Of a stretch of DNA of 64,000 nt, positions 45,795 through 55,168 are shown piece after piece; position 1 is the first letter of the stretch, and each line of letters begins with the position of its first letter. Origin of the DNA: Christiangramia lutea. GTDB taxonomy: Bacteria > Bacteroidota > Bacteroidia > Flavobacteriales > Flavobacteriaceae. The stretch lies in the NCBI RefSeq assembly GCF_022489035.1, contig NZ_JAKVTV010000003.1, positions 547,646 to 611,645 of the forward strand, given 5' to 3'. Made by a program: the position numbers and the translations under genes. Below the pieces are notes generated by a model. The model searched no databases. It saw nothing but the letters and a program-made list of their open reading frames with translations, and had not been told where the DNA came from.

Positions 45795-47219
45795 CTATTT
45801 CCCAATACAGAAATTAGCAAAAATATTCCCCAGCAGGTCGTCATTTGTGATCTCCCCGGTGATCTCTCCAAAATGATGTAGCGCCTGGCGGATATCGATC
45901 GCTAGCAGGTCTCCTGATAGATCAGCATTCAAACCGTCTTCTACCTTGTTGATCTCTTCCAGTGCTTTTAAAAGCGCTGCATAGTGTCTTGAATTAGTAA
46001 CGATGGTGTCGCTATTTCTCAAAGCACCGGTATTTACGAATTCCAGTAGCCTATCTTTTAATTCTTCAACTCCAAGATTGGTCTTAGCAGATAATAGTAA
46101 AAATTCTGCTCTTTCAGCGTGACTGGAAATATCTTGTAGTTTCTCCTTTAAATTTTCAACTTCCTCTTCAGCGAGTCGGTCTGTCTTGTTTGCGATTATC
46201 AACAAAGGTTTTTGCGGAAACTTGTTTTTGATCTTTTCAATTTCAACCCTAACTTCCTGAAGTCTTTCCCGGTTTACCGCGATCTGGGAACTATCAACCA
46301 GGTAAACTACCACTTGCGCCTGACTGATCTTCTCAAAGGTCTTTTTAATACCTATACTTTCCACCACATCTTTGGTTTCACGGATCCCGGCTGTATCTAT
46401 AAACCTAAATCCAACTCCGCCAATACTCATCTCATCTTCGATGGTATCTCGGGTGGTTCCGGCGATATCGGAAACAATGGCTCTTTCTTCATTCAGAAGA
46501 GCATTCAGTAGGGTAGATTTTCCTACATTAGGTTCGCCGACAATAGCAACGGGAATTCCGTTTTTCAAAACATTTCCGGTAGCAAAAGAATCGATCAGTC
46601 TTTTTAGTACGGTTTGGATTCTTGAAACCAGATCTCTGAATTGATCTCTATTCGCGAACTCCACATCTTCTTCGGCAAAATCCAATTCCAGCTCAATAAG
46701 CGAAGCGAAATTCAAAAGTTCTTCTCTCAGTTTTGCAATTTCATTTGAAAAACCTCCACGCATTTGCTGCATAGCCATCTGGTGAGATGCCGCATTTTCA
46801 GAATTGATGAGATCGGCTACGGCCTCTGCCTGGCTAAGATCCATCTTTGCGTTCAAAAACGCACGAAGTGTAAACTCTCCGGCTTCCGCGGAACGGCAAC
46901 CTTTGCGAATTAATAACTGAATGATTTCCTGTTGAATATACGGACTGCCGTGACAGGATAATTCTACCGTTTCCTCACCGGTGTATGATTTAGGAGCGCG
47001 GAATACAGAAGCAAGTACTTCATCGATAGTCCTTTCTCCATCCATCACATTTCCAAGATGAATCGTATGTGTAGGCTGATCTTCCAAAGGCTTATTGCTT
47101 TTGGCTTTGAAAAGAGGAGCTACAATATTTAATGCATCAGGTCCTGAAACCCTTATCACGGCAATTGCTCCCGCACCCGAAGGGGTAGCAAGGGCAACAA
47201 TAGTATCATTCAATTTCAT
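45795..47219 (-). CDS. mnmE: tRNA modification GTPase MnmE
   Basis: A 474-residue cytosolic GTPase that works with MnmG to install 5-(carboxymethylaminomethyl)uridine at the wobble base of certain tRNAs. The N-terminal folate-binding domain starts DTIVALATPSGAGAIAVIR. The G domain, inserted in a helical domain, has GEPNVGKSTLLNAL (G1), GTTRDT (G2), DTAG (G3), NKTD (G4) and SAK (G5). The chain ends in the conserved CIGK, whose Cys is needed for activity. Length is standard. A -7 box ends just four bases before the ATG, which suggests a leaderless mRNA. Confidence 0.97.
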   Translation of the reverse strand: MKLNDTIVALATPSGAGAIAVIRVSGPDALNIVAPLFKAKSNKPLEDQPTHTIHLGNVMDGERTIDEVLASVFRAPKSYTGEETVELSCHGSPYIQQEIIQLLIRKGCRSAEAGEFTLRAFLNAKMDLSQAEAVADLINSENAASHQMAMQQMRGGFSNEIAKLREELLNFASLIELELDFAEEDVEFANRDQFRDLVSRIQTVLKRLIDSFATGNVLKNGIPVAIVGEPNVGKSTLLNALLNEERAIVSDIAGTTRDTIEDEMSIGGVGFRFIDTAGIRETKDVVESIGIKKTFEKISQAQVVVYLVDSSQIAVNRERLQEVRVEIEKIKNKFPQKPLLIIANKTDRLAEEEVENLKEKLQDISSHAERAEFLLLSAKTNLGVEELKDRLLEFVNTGALRNSDTIVTNSRHYAALLKALEEINKVEDGLNADLSGDLLAIDIRQALHHFGEITGEITNDDLLGNIFANFCIGK

Positions 47220-47223
47220 GTGG

Positions 47224-47231
47224 CAAATTTA
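47224..47231 (-). promoter_or_regulatory. -7 box TAAATTTG directly before mnmE
   Basis: TAnnTTTG on the minus strand, four bases before the mnmE ATG. No good -33 TTG is visible. Confidence 0.5.
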
Positions 47232-47325
47232 TGAAAGAAATTATTGCTATTCCTATTTCCGTAACAAACCATAAGATTGCTCGTCTTTTATATAGAGACC
47301 ATCAATAACCATCAAATCTTAAAAA

Positions 47326-47664
47326 ATGAGAGAAGACAATCAAATGTTAGTCATGACACACCTTAGCCAGTTATTAGACCTGGTTACCGGAGTAGGTGGA
47401 TTTATCGTTCCGCTTATTTTATGGCTCACTCAAAAAGATAAAGTAGCAGGGATGGATATGCACGGTAAAATGATCCTGAACTTTCAGATAAGTCTGTTTA
47501 TTTATTCTATTATCTGCATTCCGCTTATCCTTTTATTCGGATTGGGAATTCTGGGATTGATCATTATTGGTTTGATCGCCCTTATCCTGCCAATTATGAA
47601 TGCCTTAAAGGTGAGTAATGGAGAGATGCCATATTATCCTTTGACTATAGAATTTCTGAAATAA
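47326..47664 (+). CDS. DUF4870 membrane protein
   Basis: A 112-residue inner membrane protein with three hydrophobic segments (about 15-35, 50-70, 75-95). The layout MTHLSQLLDLVTGVGGFIVP, the linker WLTQKDKVAGMDMHGKMILN and the end GEMPYYPLTIEFL are those of DUF4870, a widespread family of unknown function also found as a fusion to TM2-like proteins. It is divergent from mnmE and followed by a REP-like repeat and the dnaN terminator. Confidence 0.88.
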   Translation: MREDNQMLVMTHLSQLLDLVTGVGGFIVPLILWLTQKDKVAGMDMHGKMILNFQISLFIYSIICIPLILLFGLGILGLIIIGLIALILPIMNALKVSNGEMPYYPLTIEFLK

Positions 47665-47678
47665 TAAAATGAAACAAG

Positions 47679-47773
47679 GTCATCCTGAATAGTCATCTTG
47701 AGTTAAGACGAAAGATTAGGATCTCATCTAAGAAAGTCTTAGAAAGAGAAGCTGAAACAAGTTCAGCTTGACA
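47679..47773. repeat. REP-like repeat, second copy
   Basis: Shares GTCATCCTGAA, AGGATCTC and AGAAGCTGAAAC..AGTTC.GCTTGAC with the element in the MbnP/MbnH operon, in the same order, with a longer middle. The 12-bp outer arms of the first copy are absent here. Confidence 0.7.
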
Positions 47774-47810
47774 CAATAAAAGCTGTAGTTGGTTTTTTTT
47801 AGTTAGAATG

Positions 47811-47841
47811 AAAAAGCCCCGCTGATCTGGCGGGGCTTTTT
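47811..47841. terminator. Hairpin terminator after dnaN
   Basis: GCCCCGC (47816-47822) pairs with GCGGGGC (47830-47836), flanked by A5 and T5 runs. Confidence 0.92.
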
Positions 47842-47863
47842 CTATTTTGAACGATTGGTTCTT

Positions 47864-48982
47864 CTAGTTATTCAGCATAACTGGCATTACGAGCATCGTG
47901 ATCTTTTCTCCTGGATCAAGACCATCAACGGGAGTTAGAATTCCCGCTCTGTTTGGTAGGCTCATTTCCAGCATTACGTCATCTGCTGTTAGATTTCCTA
48001 GCATCTCGATCAGGAATCTAGAGTTGAAACCAATTTGCATGTCATCTCCCTGGTAAGAACAGGTTAAACGCTCTTCAGCCTTATTGCTGTAATCTACATC
48101 TTCTGCAGAAATATTAAGCTCGGCTCCGGCGATCTTCAATCTTACTTGGTGGGTCGTTTTATTTGAGAATATGGAAACCCTTCTTACAGAACTTAAGAAC
48201 TGATTTCTCTCAATACTTAATTTATTTGGGTTCTCCTTAGGAATTACCGCTTCGTAATTTGGATATTTCCCGTCGATAAGCCTACAGATCAACTGAGTGT
48301 CGTCGAAAGTAAATTTCGCATTCGATTCGTTGTATTCAATAAGAACTTCAGATTCGCTTCCTGCAAGAATTCCCTTAAGAAGGTTCAATGGTTTCTTTGG
48401 CATGATAAATTCAGCAGCCTGGTTTGCTTTGATGTCCTCTCTGGAATATTTTACAAGTTTATGTGCATCGGTTGCCACGAAAGTAAGTCCGTCTTCCTTA
48501 AATTGAAAGAAAACCCCGCTCATTACCGGTCTAAGATCATCGTTACCTGAAGCGAAAATGGTCTTGGAAATAGCAGAAGCAAGAATATCGGCCTCTACAA
48601 CCGTGCTGCTTGGATCTTCAAGCTCTACCGGGTTAGGGAATTCTTCACCATCGGCATATGCCAGCGCATATTTACCATGGTTAGAACTTAATTCTATAGT
48701 ATTGTTATCTTCAACTACAAAGGTTAGTGGTTGCTCAGGAAAAGTCTTGAGCGTGTCTAAAAGTAATTTCGCAGGAACCGCAATTTTACCTTCAGAATCT
48801 GATTCAACCTTCAGTTTGGCAGACATGGTAGTCTCAAGGTCTGAAGCAGAAACGGTTAATTCATCATTATTAAGATCGAAAAGGAAATTGTCTAATATTG
48901 GTAATGTGTTACTATTGTTGATTACCCCTCCAAGTATTTGTAGCTGTTTCAGCAGGTAATTGCTGGATACAATAAATTTCAT
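47864..48982 (-). CDS. dnaN: DNA polymerase III beta subunit (sliding clamp)
   Basis: A 372-residue ring-forming clamp that tethers the replicative polymerase to DNA and binds many repair and replication partners. The start MKFIVSSNYLLKQLQILGGV, the middle block VFFQFKEDGLTFVATDAHKLV, and the C-terminal GILTPVDGLDPGEKITMLVM with LNN at the end match DnaN. The expected three repeated domains fit the length. dnaA and recF are not nearby, so this is not an oriC-type dnaA-dnaN cluster. A TATATTTG box lies upstream. Confidence 0.97.
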   Translation of the reverse strand: MKFIVSSNYLLKQLQILGGVINNSNTLPILDNFLFDLNNDELTVSASDLETTMSAKLKVESDSEGKIAVPAKLLLDTLKTFPEQPLTFVVEDNNTIELSSNHGKYALAYADGEEFPNPVELEDPSSTVVEADILASAISKTIFASGNDDLRPVMSGVFFQFKEDGLTFVATDAHKLVKYSREDIKANQAAEFIMPKKPLNLLKGILAGSESEVLIEYNESNAKFTFDDTQLICRLIDGKYPNYEAVIPKENPNKLSIERNQFLSSVRRVSIFSNKTTHQVRLKIAGAELNISAEDVDYSNKAEERLTCSYQGDDMQIGFNSRFLIEMLGNLTADDVMLEMSLPNRAGILTPVDGLDPGEKITMLVMPVMLNN

Positions 48983-49012
48983 CGGCTTTTATTGATTTGT
49001 TTTAATCATTTA

Positions 49013-49020
49013 CAAATATA
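49013..49020 (-). promoter_or_regulatory. -7 box TATATTTG for dnaN
   Basis: Perfect TAnnTTTG on the minus strand, 30 bases before the dnaN ATG. The -33 element is unclear. Confidence 0.55.
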
Positions 49021-49183
49021 TTTTAATAAGTCAAAAATAAAGGCTTCTGCACTTAGTTTTTATTAACAGACTTGAAGGCTGAAAATGATATAAGTGTCAG
49101 TAAAACAATAGGTTGTGAAATTAATGGCTCTGGAAATTGTTAATATGTGCCTCATGGGCTTTCTGAAGATTTCTATAGAAGCT

Positions 49184-50854
49184 TTAGTTTAAGTATTTCC
49201 ATTTTCTGTAAAACCGGAAAGCGATTCCGAAGATGAGCAAAATAACCAAGGGTCCTGCCAGATTAATGAGTTGCCACTGCTGCCTTTGTGCTGCAGCTTT
49301 CTCTTTATCCAGGAAAGCAAGTTTGATCTCTTTTGAGCGAATGTCGATTAGTCCGTTGTCATCCAGAAGATAATTCACCGCATTCAACAAGAACTCCTTG
49401 TTACCATAAGTATTGCCGGTATAACGTTGAAAACCAAGTTCCATAGGTTTGCCACCCTGGATGTCATTTTTAATCACGTCTCCGTCTGAAATGACCAGCA
49501 TTTTAGAATCTACACTCTTATTCTTATGATTTGTAATTTCAAAAGGTTTGACCCTGTTCTTATAAACCGATTTAAATTCTCCTTCCAGCAAAACGGCCAG
49601 GGCTTGTTCACCGGAATTGTATGAATTGATATCCGGTTTTTCACCAACCAGATCCAAATTTATTTGTACGGGAACACCCTCCAGTTTTGTTTTTGGAGAG
49701 CTGCTTAAAAGAATGGTTTTTTCAATATCGTTCGCAAGAGTATCTATAGGATTTGCATACTCGAATTTTACCGCTTCGATATTATTAATAATGGGGTGCT
49801 CATTGGGAGAACTCGTTAACGGGCTATAGAACCAGGGATACGGATTGAACCTGGTATTGTTCCCACTACCGCTTGCCAGGATGATTGGGGCAGAGTAGAG
49901 GTCGTTCACCAGTTTGGGATTAATTCGTACGCCGTAGGAAAAGAAATAATCCCCCAGGTTCAGATTCCTTGGAAGGGCGATGGCAGAGCCACGCTCGTTA
50001 AAAAGACTGTCAGTTTCCATATTGGTAGCCTCGGCCAGCCAAAGCATTTTCCCACCATTCATTAGATACTGATCCAGCACATATTTTTCATTCTCAGTAT
50101 ATGGTTGAGTGGGTTTCGGTTCAAGGATTAGGTCGTAATCTTTAAGATCTTCCAGGGTTTTCTGTGGATTTACCGTTGCGGAATCCAGGGTAAAAGGAGC
50201 CATAAAGTAATATTCCTGGATGGTCTTAATAAAATCGGCAATTTCGGCATCGGGAAGTTCGCCATTTCCACGCATCACCGCGATTTTCTTTTCGCGGGGA
50301 TAGATGAGTTTACTCAATCCATCTGCCAGTGAATATTCCAGTTGTTGCACCGATGCGTTTACACGTTCTTCGTCGGTAGCTCCAATCTGGTTTTTTAGTA
50401 ATGGAATTTTAACGGTTTTATCGCCATAATTGGCAATAGCCCATGGAAAAATAATGCTCTCGCTATTCTTTCCGTTCTCTTTAACATTAAGCCTAGCCGG
50501 GGTCATTCCCATCCTGTAAAACTCTTCTGCGATGGTGTTAGCGTCTCCACCTTCTTCCAGCGGATCTACGAAATTGAATTTAATATTTCTATTATATGCT
50601 GAAAATTCTTCCAGCATTTGTCTTGTTTCATTCTGTAATCTCCTGAATTCTGAAGGAAAACTACCTTCAAGAAAAACATCAAATGTTATCGGTTGTTCAA
50701 CCTCGGCTACTATTTCTTTAGCGGCGGGGGACAAGCTGTATCTCTGGTCGTGGGTGAGGTCAAACCGCAGGTAAAATTCTGAAGCTAGGAAATTTGCGGC
50801 TATCAGGATAACCAGCAAAATCAATAAGGACCTTATTTTACTCGCTCCTCTCAT
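49184..50854 (-). CDS. gldG: Gliding-motility ABC-type protein GldG
   Basis: A 556-residue membrane-anchored protein, partner of GldF in a transporter needed for gliding in flavobacteria. It has one N-terminal helix (LLILLVILIAANFLASEFYL), a long extracytoplasmic ABC_transp_aux-type domain (SLSPAAKEIVAEVEQPITFD, FVDPLEEGGDANTIAEEFYR, AVMRGNGELPDAEIADFIKT, LILEPKPTQPYTENEKYVLD) and a C-terminal helix (LVILLIFGIAFRFYRKWKYL). Its ATG shares one base with the gldF stop (TAATG), so translation is coupled. The ATPase gldA is not in the window. Confidence 0.93.
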   Translation of the reverse strand: MRGASKIRSLLILLVILIAANFLASEFYLRFDLTHDQRYSLSPAAKEIVAEVEQPITFDVFLEGSFPSEFRRLQNETRQMLEEFSAYNRNIKFNFVDPLEEGGDANTIAEEFYRMGMTPARLNVKENGKNSESIIFPWAIANYGDKTVKIPLLKNQIGATDEERVNASVQQLEYSLADGLSKLIYPREKKIAVMRGNGELPDAEIADFIKTIQEYYFMAPFTLDSATVNPQKTLEDLKDYDLILEPKPTQPYTENEKYVLDQYLMNGGKMLWLAEATNMETDSLFNERGSAIALPRNLNLGDYFFSYGVRINPKLVNDLYSAPIILASGSGNNTRFNPYPWFYSPLTSSPNEHPIINNIEAVKFEYANPIDTLANDIEKTILLSSSPKTKLEGVPVQINLDLVGEKPDINSYNSGEQALAVLLEGEFKSVYKNRVKPFEITNHKNKSVDSKMLVISDGDVIKNDIQGGKPMELGFQRYTGNTYGNKEFLLNAVNYLLDDNGLIDIRSKEIKLAFLDKEKAAAQRQQWQLINLAGPLVILLIFGIAFRFYRKWKYLN

Positions 50855-51591
50855 TAACGTCGGTTCTCTGTTTTTGAAAGGTTGATCTCGGTGAGTTGCA
50901 GGAAGAGAAAAATCACACTTAAAAAATATACAATGTCCCTGGTATCCACTACACCGCGACTTATGCTTTTATAATGAAAACTGATCCCAAAAGATTCTAG
51001 AATATAGCTGGAAGTGCCAAAAATGTTGGTCTGTCCTAATCCTTCAAATGCATAATAACAAATGAAGCAAAGAAAAACTCCAAGTAAAAATGATACAATC
51101 TGGTTGGAGGAAAGGCTCGATGCGAAAATTCCTATTGCGGAATAACAACCTCCCAGAAAAATCAATCCCATATAAGAACCTATGGTGCCACCTACATCAA
51201 AATTTCCAATCGGTCGACCTAACTGACTTATGGTTAGAACATATAAAAAAGTGGGGATTATAGCCAGAATTACTAAAGTTAAAACTCCTAAATATTTTCC
51301 TGCGATAAGTTTCCAGAATCCGATTGGTTTAGTTAACAATATCTCCATAGTACCCATGCGTTTTTCATCTGCAAAACTTTTCATGGCAATTGCCGGGATA
51401 AGGAAGAGAAAGATCCAGGGCGCCAGGTTGAAAAATGGTTTCAGATCGGCGAAACCACTATCCAGAATATTATATCCTCCTGAAAATACGAATAGAAAAA
51501 ATCCGCATGCAATAAGGAATAGTCCTATCACGAGGTAACCCGTTAAGGAAGAGAAAAAAGATTGTATTTCTTTATTCAGTATCGCCAGCAT
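50854..51591 (-). CDS. gldF: Gliding-motility ABC transporter permease GldF
   Basis: A 245-residue ABC-2-type permease with six predicted helices. The N-terminus MLAILNKEIQSFFSSLTGYL and the coupling-loop region IPAIAMKSFADEKRMGTMEI with LLTKPIGFWKLIAGKYLG are typical for GldF and other ABC-2 permeases. It forms an operon with gldG through a one-base stop/start overlap. Seven-base tandem repeats lie directly before its start, which could affect transcription or translation. Confidence 0.93.
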   Translation of the reverse strand: MLAILNKEIQSFFSSLTGYLVIGLFLIACGFFLFVFSGGYNILDSGFADLKPFFNLAPWIFLFLIPAIAMKSFADEKRMGTMEILLTKPIGFWKLIAGKYLGVLTLVILAIIPTFLYVLTISQLGRPIGNFDVGGTIGSYMGLIFLGGCYSAIGIFASSLSSNQIVSFLLGVFLCFICYYAFEGLGQTNIFGTSSYILESFGISFHYKSISRGVVDTRDIVYFLSVIFLFLQLTEINLSKTENRR

Positions 51592-51600
51592 ACTTTTCAG

Positions 51601-51656
51601 TTATCAGTTATCAGTTATCAGTTATCAGTTATCTGTTTTCGGTTGTCTGTTGTCGG
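51601..51656. repeat. 7-bp tandem repeat before gldF
   Basis: Eight consecutive 7-mers: four exact TTATCAG units, then TTATCTG, TTTTCGG, TTGTCTG and TTGTCGG. The array begins nine bases upstream of the gldF ATG. Exact units lie next to the gene and drift with distance, the pattern of slipped-strand growth. Confidence 0.9.
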
Positions 51657-51677
51657 CTTTTCGGTTTTTTGTAAATA

Positions 51678-51735
51678 GGTCATTTCGAATGCAGTGAGAA
51701 ATATAAATTCTAACATCTCAAATCTCAATACTCAA
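51678..51735. repeat. REP-like and degenerate simple repeats
   Basis: GGTCATTTCGAATGCAGTGA followed by GAAAT resembles a dispersed flavobacterial intergenic repeat. It is followed by loose repeats of the form TCTCAAATCTCAATACTCA. Confidence 0.45.
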
Positions 51736-51741
51736 TTCTCC

Positions 51742-52038
51742 TTACTCCAAACTAACTACTTTATCCACGCTCCAGGCTTCAGGCTTTTCATTAAACAGTA
51801 TTTTGGTACTGGCCCAGACATTTTTAAAAAGTTCAGAATTCCTGTAATTCTCTAAAGATTCTTCATCCTTCCAGTAACTATACGTGAAAAACTGGTTTGT
51901 ATTGTCCTTTCCTCGATAGAGTTCTAAAAATTCACAACCTTCAAATCCCCTGATCTTAGCCTTATTTTCTTCGAAATTCCAAAGGAATTCATCGATCTTA
52001 TCTGGTTGAAAACCCATTTTTACTATTCTTACAAACAT
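51742..52038 (-). CDS. Antibiotic biosynthesis monooxygenase (ABM)-domain protein
   Basis: A 98-residue dimeric ferredoxin-like-fold protein of the ABM family. Hallmarks are MFVRIVKMGFQPDKIDEFLW, the GFEGCEFLELYRGKDN block, and the FFTYSYWKDEESLENYRNSE stretch. Such proteins include quinol monooxygenases and heme-degrading enzymes, but many have no proven activity. Its ATG directly follows the stop of the SAM-hydrolysing enzyme gene (TAGATG), so the two are one operon. Confidence 0.85.
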   Translation of the reverse strand: MFVRIVKMGFQPDKIDEFLWNFEENKAKIRGFEGCEFLELYRGKDNTNQFFTYSYWKDEESLENYRNSELFKNVWASTKILFNEKPEAWSVDKVVSLE

Positions 52039-52872
52039 CTATTCAAAATTTACAGTTATGGTGTCCAGGTATTCCAGCCCAAATAAACTCGCGGCGCTTC
52101 CAACGGTGCTTGGATTACTTTTATACATGGCCAATTCAATATAACCGGCCGAATTAAAAACCGCCAGTTTTTTACCATCCTCTTCCTTGCGTTTCTCCTT
52201 CTCTACATTAAAATTGATAGCGTGACTATAGGTTTCATAGATAGTATTGAAATTAACCGTTCTGGCACTAATTTTAAAAGCTCTTCCTTTACCCACATTT
52301 TCAAATAACTTGCGAGTGATATTGGTGATCACATTTCCATAGTTATCAACATAGATCACATGGCCAAGTATTTGATTTTTATCTGAATTTATCAGAGGCT
52401 CGAATTGCTTCAAATGTTTAATTTTGCTAACGCTCTTACCTATAACTTCCAGGGTTCCACCCCTTGAGATATGACAGGCTACCTTTACGAAAACATCAAG
52501 AACCGGAAAATTTGTCTGTATCTTATCGTGGATATTGATTTCCACGATTTTTTCAGGCCTTATTTCTGAAGCTAGCAAGGAAAGTATCCCATTATTGGCG
52601 CAAATAAAATAATGCTCATCCAGCTTAACCGCTAAATGCTTGTTTTCCGGGGTTAATTCAGAATCTATCCCAATAATATGAATAGTGCCTTTTGGAAAGC
52701 TCTTATAGGCGTTTTTAATAATGTAGGCTGCCTCGCTAATATGAAATGGAGAAACAGAATGAGAAATATCAACAATTCTAACATCACTAAGCTCGCTGTA
52801 AATAGCTCCTTTAACCGCACCAGCAAAATAATCTTTCTCTCCGAAGTCGGTCGTTAACGTAATGATTGCCAT
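52039..52872 (-). CDS. SAM hydroxide adenosyltransferase (DUF62 family)
   Basis: A 277-residue cytosolic enzyme expected to hydrolyse S-adenosylmethionine to adenosine and methionine. It is related to fluorinases and chlorinases but lacks the chlorinase/fluorinase halide pocket, as far as can be judged. The family start ITLTTDFGEKDYFAGAVKGA, the VDISHSVSPFHISEAAYIIK block, and the ICANNGILSLL and HVIYVDNYGNVITNI motifs are present. Asp, Arg and His residues of the activated-water triad cannot be assigned with certainty by eye. It is divergent from phoH and forms an operon with the ABM gene. Confidence 0.88.
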   Translation of the reverse strand: MAIITLTTDFGEKDYFAGAVKGAIYSELSDVRIVDISHSVSPFHISEAAYIIKNAYKSFPKGTIHIIGIDSELTPENKHLAVKLDEHYFICANNGILSLLASEIRPEKIVEINIHDKIQTNFPVLDVFVKVACHISRGGTLEVIGKSVSKIKHLKQFEPLINSDKNQILGHVIYVDNYGNVITNITRKLFENVGKGRAFKISARTVNFNTIYETYSHAINFNVEKEKRKEEDGKKLAVFNSAGYIELAMYKSNPSTVGSAASLFGLEYLDTITVNFE

Positions 52873-53081
52873 AGGCGATTGTTAATATTTTTTTAATCTG
52901 AGACTGGTAATTTTCCTTAAGTTTGTATAGAAGGCGAATATAATTTTATTTTTAACGATTCGCTTCGGCTATAAGGTAAAAAATACCATAAATTCGGTTT
53001 CAAAATTAGGATATTGGAATGCGAAGGGCAAATAAAAATAACCTGAAAATCTACAATGCTTCATCTTAAAACTAATAGCTT

Positions 53082-54035
53082 TTGAACGAACTTCTTATTG
53101 AACTCTCAGAAATAAGCCCTAGAGAATTTTTCGGGCAGCAAAATGAACACATTGAACTTTTAAAAAAGTACTTTCCAAAATTAAAGATCGTTGCCAGGGG
53201 TAGCAAAATTCGCGTCTTTGGAGATGAGGAAATGCTGGAGGAATTCGATAAGAGATTCTCTATGCTTATGGATCATTTCGGGAAGTATAATAAACTCGAT
53301 GAAAATACCATCGAAAGAGTTCTAACAAGTGAGAGCGAAGAAGATTATAGTACTTCCAAAGAAAGCGGGGAGCCTATTGTTCATGGTATAAGCGGTAAGG
53401 TTATTAAAGCCCAGACCGCAAACCAGAGGAAAATGGTAGAGCTTTCTAAAAAGAATGACCTTGTTTTCGCAATTGGTCCAGCCGGAACCGGGAAAACCTA
53501 TACCGGGGTTGCTTTAGCGGTTAAAGCCCTGAAGGAGAAACAGGTAAAAAGAATCATTCTTACCAGGCCTGCAGTAGAAGCAGGGGAGAATCTTGGATTT
53601 CTTCCCGGGGATTTAAAGGAAAAACTTGATCCTTACATGCAGCCATTATACGATGCGTTAAGAGATATGATACCTCATGAAAAGCTGGAGATCTTTATAG
53701 AAAAAGGAGTTATACAAATTGCTCCTCTTGCTTTTATGCGTGGTAGGACCCTGGATAATGCCTTTGTGATACTCGATGAGGCGCAAAATACTACCCACGC
53801 CCAAATGAAAATGTTTCTTACCAGGATGGGTAAAAACGCAAAATTCATTATAACCGGTGACCCGGGGCAGATCGACCTTCCAAGAAGAGTGATTTCAGGA
53901 TTAAAAGAGGCACTCCTTATTCTGAAAGATGTAAAAGGTGTGGGAATGGTTTATCTCGATGATAAGGATGTGATTCGTCACCGATTGGTGAAAAAGATCA
54001 TTGCAGCATATAAAGAAATAGAACACAACGATTAA
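53082..54035 (+). CDS. phoH: PhoH-family ATPase
   Basis: A 317-residue cytosolic P-loop ATPase related to RNA helicases and linked to RNA metabolism; exact role unknown. The domain (about 110-310) has Walker A GPAGTGKTYTGVA, RPAVEAGENLGFLPGDL, Walker B VILDEAQNTTHAQMK and the sensor-like TGDPGQIDLP. The N-terminal extension contains a KH-like stretch (KIVARGSKIRVFGDEEMLEE). Translation appears to start at a TTG (53082), because the family N-terminus MNELLIELSEISPREFFG begins there and no ATG is near. The purC gene follows after 20 bases. Confidence 0.92.
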   Translation: MNELLIELSEISPREFFGQQNEHIELLKKYFPKLKIVARGSKIRVFGDEEMLEEFDKRFSMLMDHFGKYNKLDENTIERVLTSESEEDYSTSKESGEPIVHGISGKVIKAQTANQRKMVELSKKNDLVFAIGPAGTGKTYTGVALAVKALKEKQVKRIILTRPAVEAGENLGFLPGDLKEKLDPYMQPLYDALRDMIPHEKLEIFIEKGVIQIAPLAFMRGRTLDNAFVILDEAQNTTHAQMKMFLTRMGKNAKFIITGDPGQIDLPRRVISGLKEALLILKDVKGVGMVYLDDKDVIRHRLVKKIIAAYKEIEHND

Positions 54036-54055
54036 TATTTAAAGTTTAGCTCTCA

Positions 54056-55006
54056 ATGAGTAATACTATAACTGAAACAAATTTCAATTTTCCCGGCCAG
54101 GAGTCGGTTTATAAAGGTAAGGTGAGGGATGTCTACTCACTGGAGGATGATCGCCTGGTGATGATAGCTTCAGACAGGCTTTCAGCTTTTGATGTGGTGA
54201 TGCCAAAAGGTATTCCCTATAAAGGACAGATCCTGAACCAGATTGCTACTAAAATGATGGAAAAGACCAGTGATATTGTTCCAAACTGGCTCGAGGCGAC
54301 TCCAGATCCAAATGTGGCGGTAGGCAAAAAATGTGAACCATTCAAAGTAGAAATGGTGATTCGCGGCTATATGTCTGGTCATGCAGCCAGGGAATATAAA
54401 GCTGGAAAAAGGGAATTATGTGGCGTTGCCATGCCTGAAGGATTAAAGGAGAATGATAAGTTTCCTGAGCCTATTATCACTCCTGCTACTAAGGCCGAAC
54501 ATGGTGATCATGACGAAGATATTTCCAGAGAGAATATCATTAAAAGAGGAATAGTTTCCGAAGAAGATTATTTGAAACTGGAAGATTATACCCGAAAACT
54601 TTTTCAACGCGGAACCGAGATCGCGGCAAAACAAGATCTTATCCTAGTGGACACAAAATATGAATTTGGAAAAACTGCAGATGGAGAGATCGTTTTAATC
54701 GATGAGATCCATACTCCAGATTCTTCAAGATACTTTTATAAGAAAGGCTATAACGACAGGCAGGAAAAAGGCGAGGCACAGAAACAACTTTCAAAGGAAT
54801 TTGTTCGTCAATGGCTTATTTCTAATGGTTTCCAGGGATTGGAAGGTCAGAGCGTTCCTGAAATGAGCGATGATTATATTGAATCTGTTTCTGAAAGATA
54901 TATTGAATTATATGAGAATATCACCGGTGAAAAATTTGAAAAAGCCGATGTTTCAGATATCGACAACCGGATCAGGAAAAACGTAGAATCCTATTTAAAA
55001 GCTTAA
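54056..55006 (+). CDS. purC: SAICAR synthetase (phosphoribosylaminoimidazole-succinocarboxamide synthase)
   Basis: A 316-residue purine biosynthesis enzyme that joins CAIR and aspartate with ATP. Motifs: [20 protein letters not shown] (nucleotide loop), [56 protein letters not shown] and [13 protein letters not shown]. It is of the longer form common in Bacteroidota and yeast rather than the 240-residue E. coli type. The gene follows phoH closely and probably shares its transcript. A strong terminator follows 107 bases downstream. Confidence 0.96.
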   Translation: MSNTITETNFNFPGQESVYKGKVRDVYSLEDDRLVMIASDRLSAFDVVMPKGIPYKGQILNQIATKMMEKTSDIVPNWLEATPDPNVAVGKKCEPFKVEMVIRGYMSGHAAREYKAGKRELCGVAMPEGLKENDKFPEPIITPATKAEHGDHDEDISRENIIKRGIVSEEDYLKLEDYTRKLFQRGTEIAAKQDLILVDTKYEFGKTADGEIVLIDEIHTPDSSRYFYKKGYNDRQEKGEAQKQLSKEFVRQWLISNGFQGLEGQSVPEMSDDYIESVSERYIELYENITGEKFEKADVSDIDNRIRKNVESYLKA

Positions 55007-55113
55007 TAAAGTAGAAGCTTCTCAAAAAAGTATGATTTATTCTATTATTTATGGAATATTATCTTGCTTTTATTACTAGAACGTTTTTTTATTCCTCCCG
55101 ATTTAATAATTTT

Positions 55114-55149
55114 AAAGGCAAAACCGGTTTATCCGGTTTTGCCTTTTTT
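55114..55149 (+). terminator. Hairpin terminator after purC
   Basis: 14-bp arms at 55114-55127 and 55133-55146 enclose a five-base loop, followed by T residues. It is only 20 bases before the acs ATG, so acs must have a promoter inside or after it, or be fed by read-through. Confidence 0.9.
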
Positions 55150-55168
55150 AATTAAACCAACCTATATT

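Noticed and set aside
47864..48982. Replication origin near dnaN
   Set aside because: No dnaA gene, DnaA-box cluster or origin-type A+T repeats are visible around dnaN; the neighbours are unrelated.
51601..51735. CRISPR-like array
   Set aside because: The repeats are 7 bp with no spacers, and no cas genes are present.
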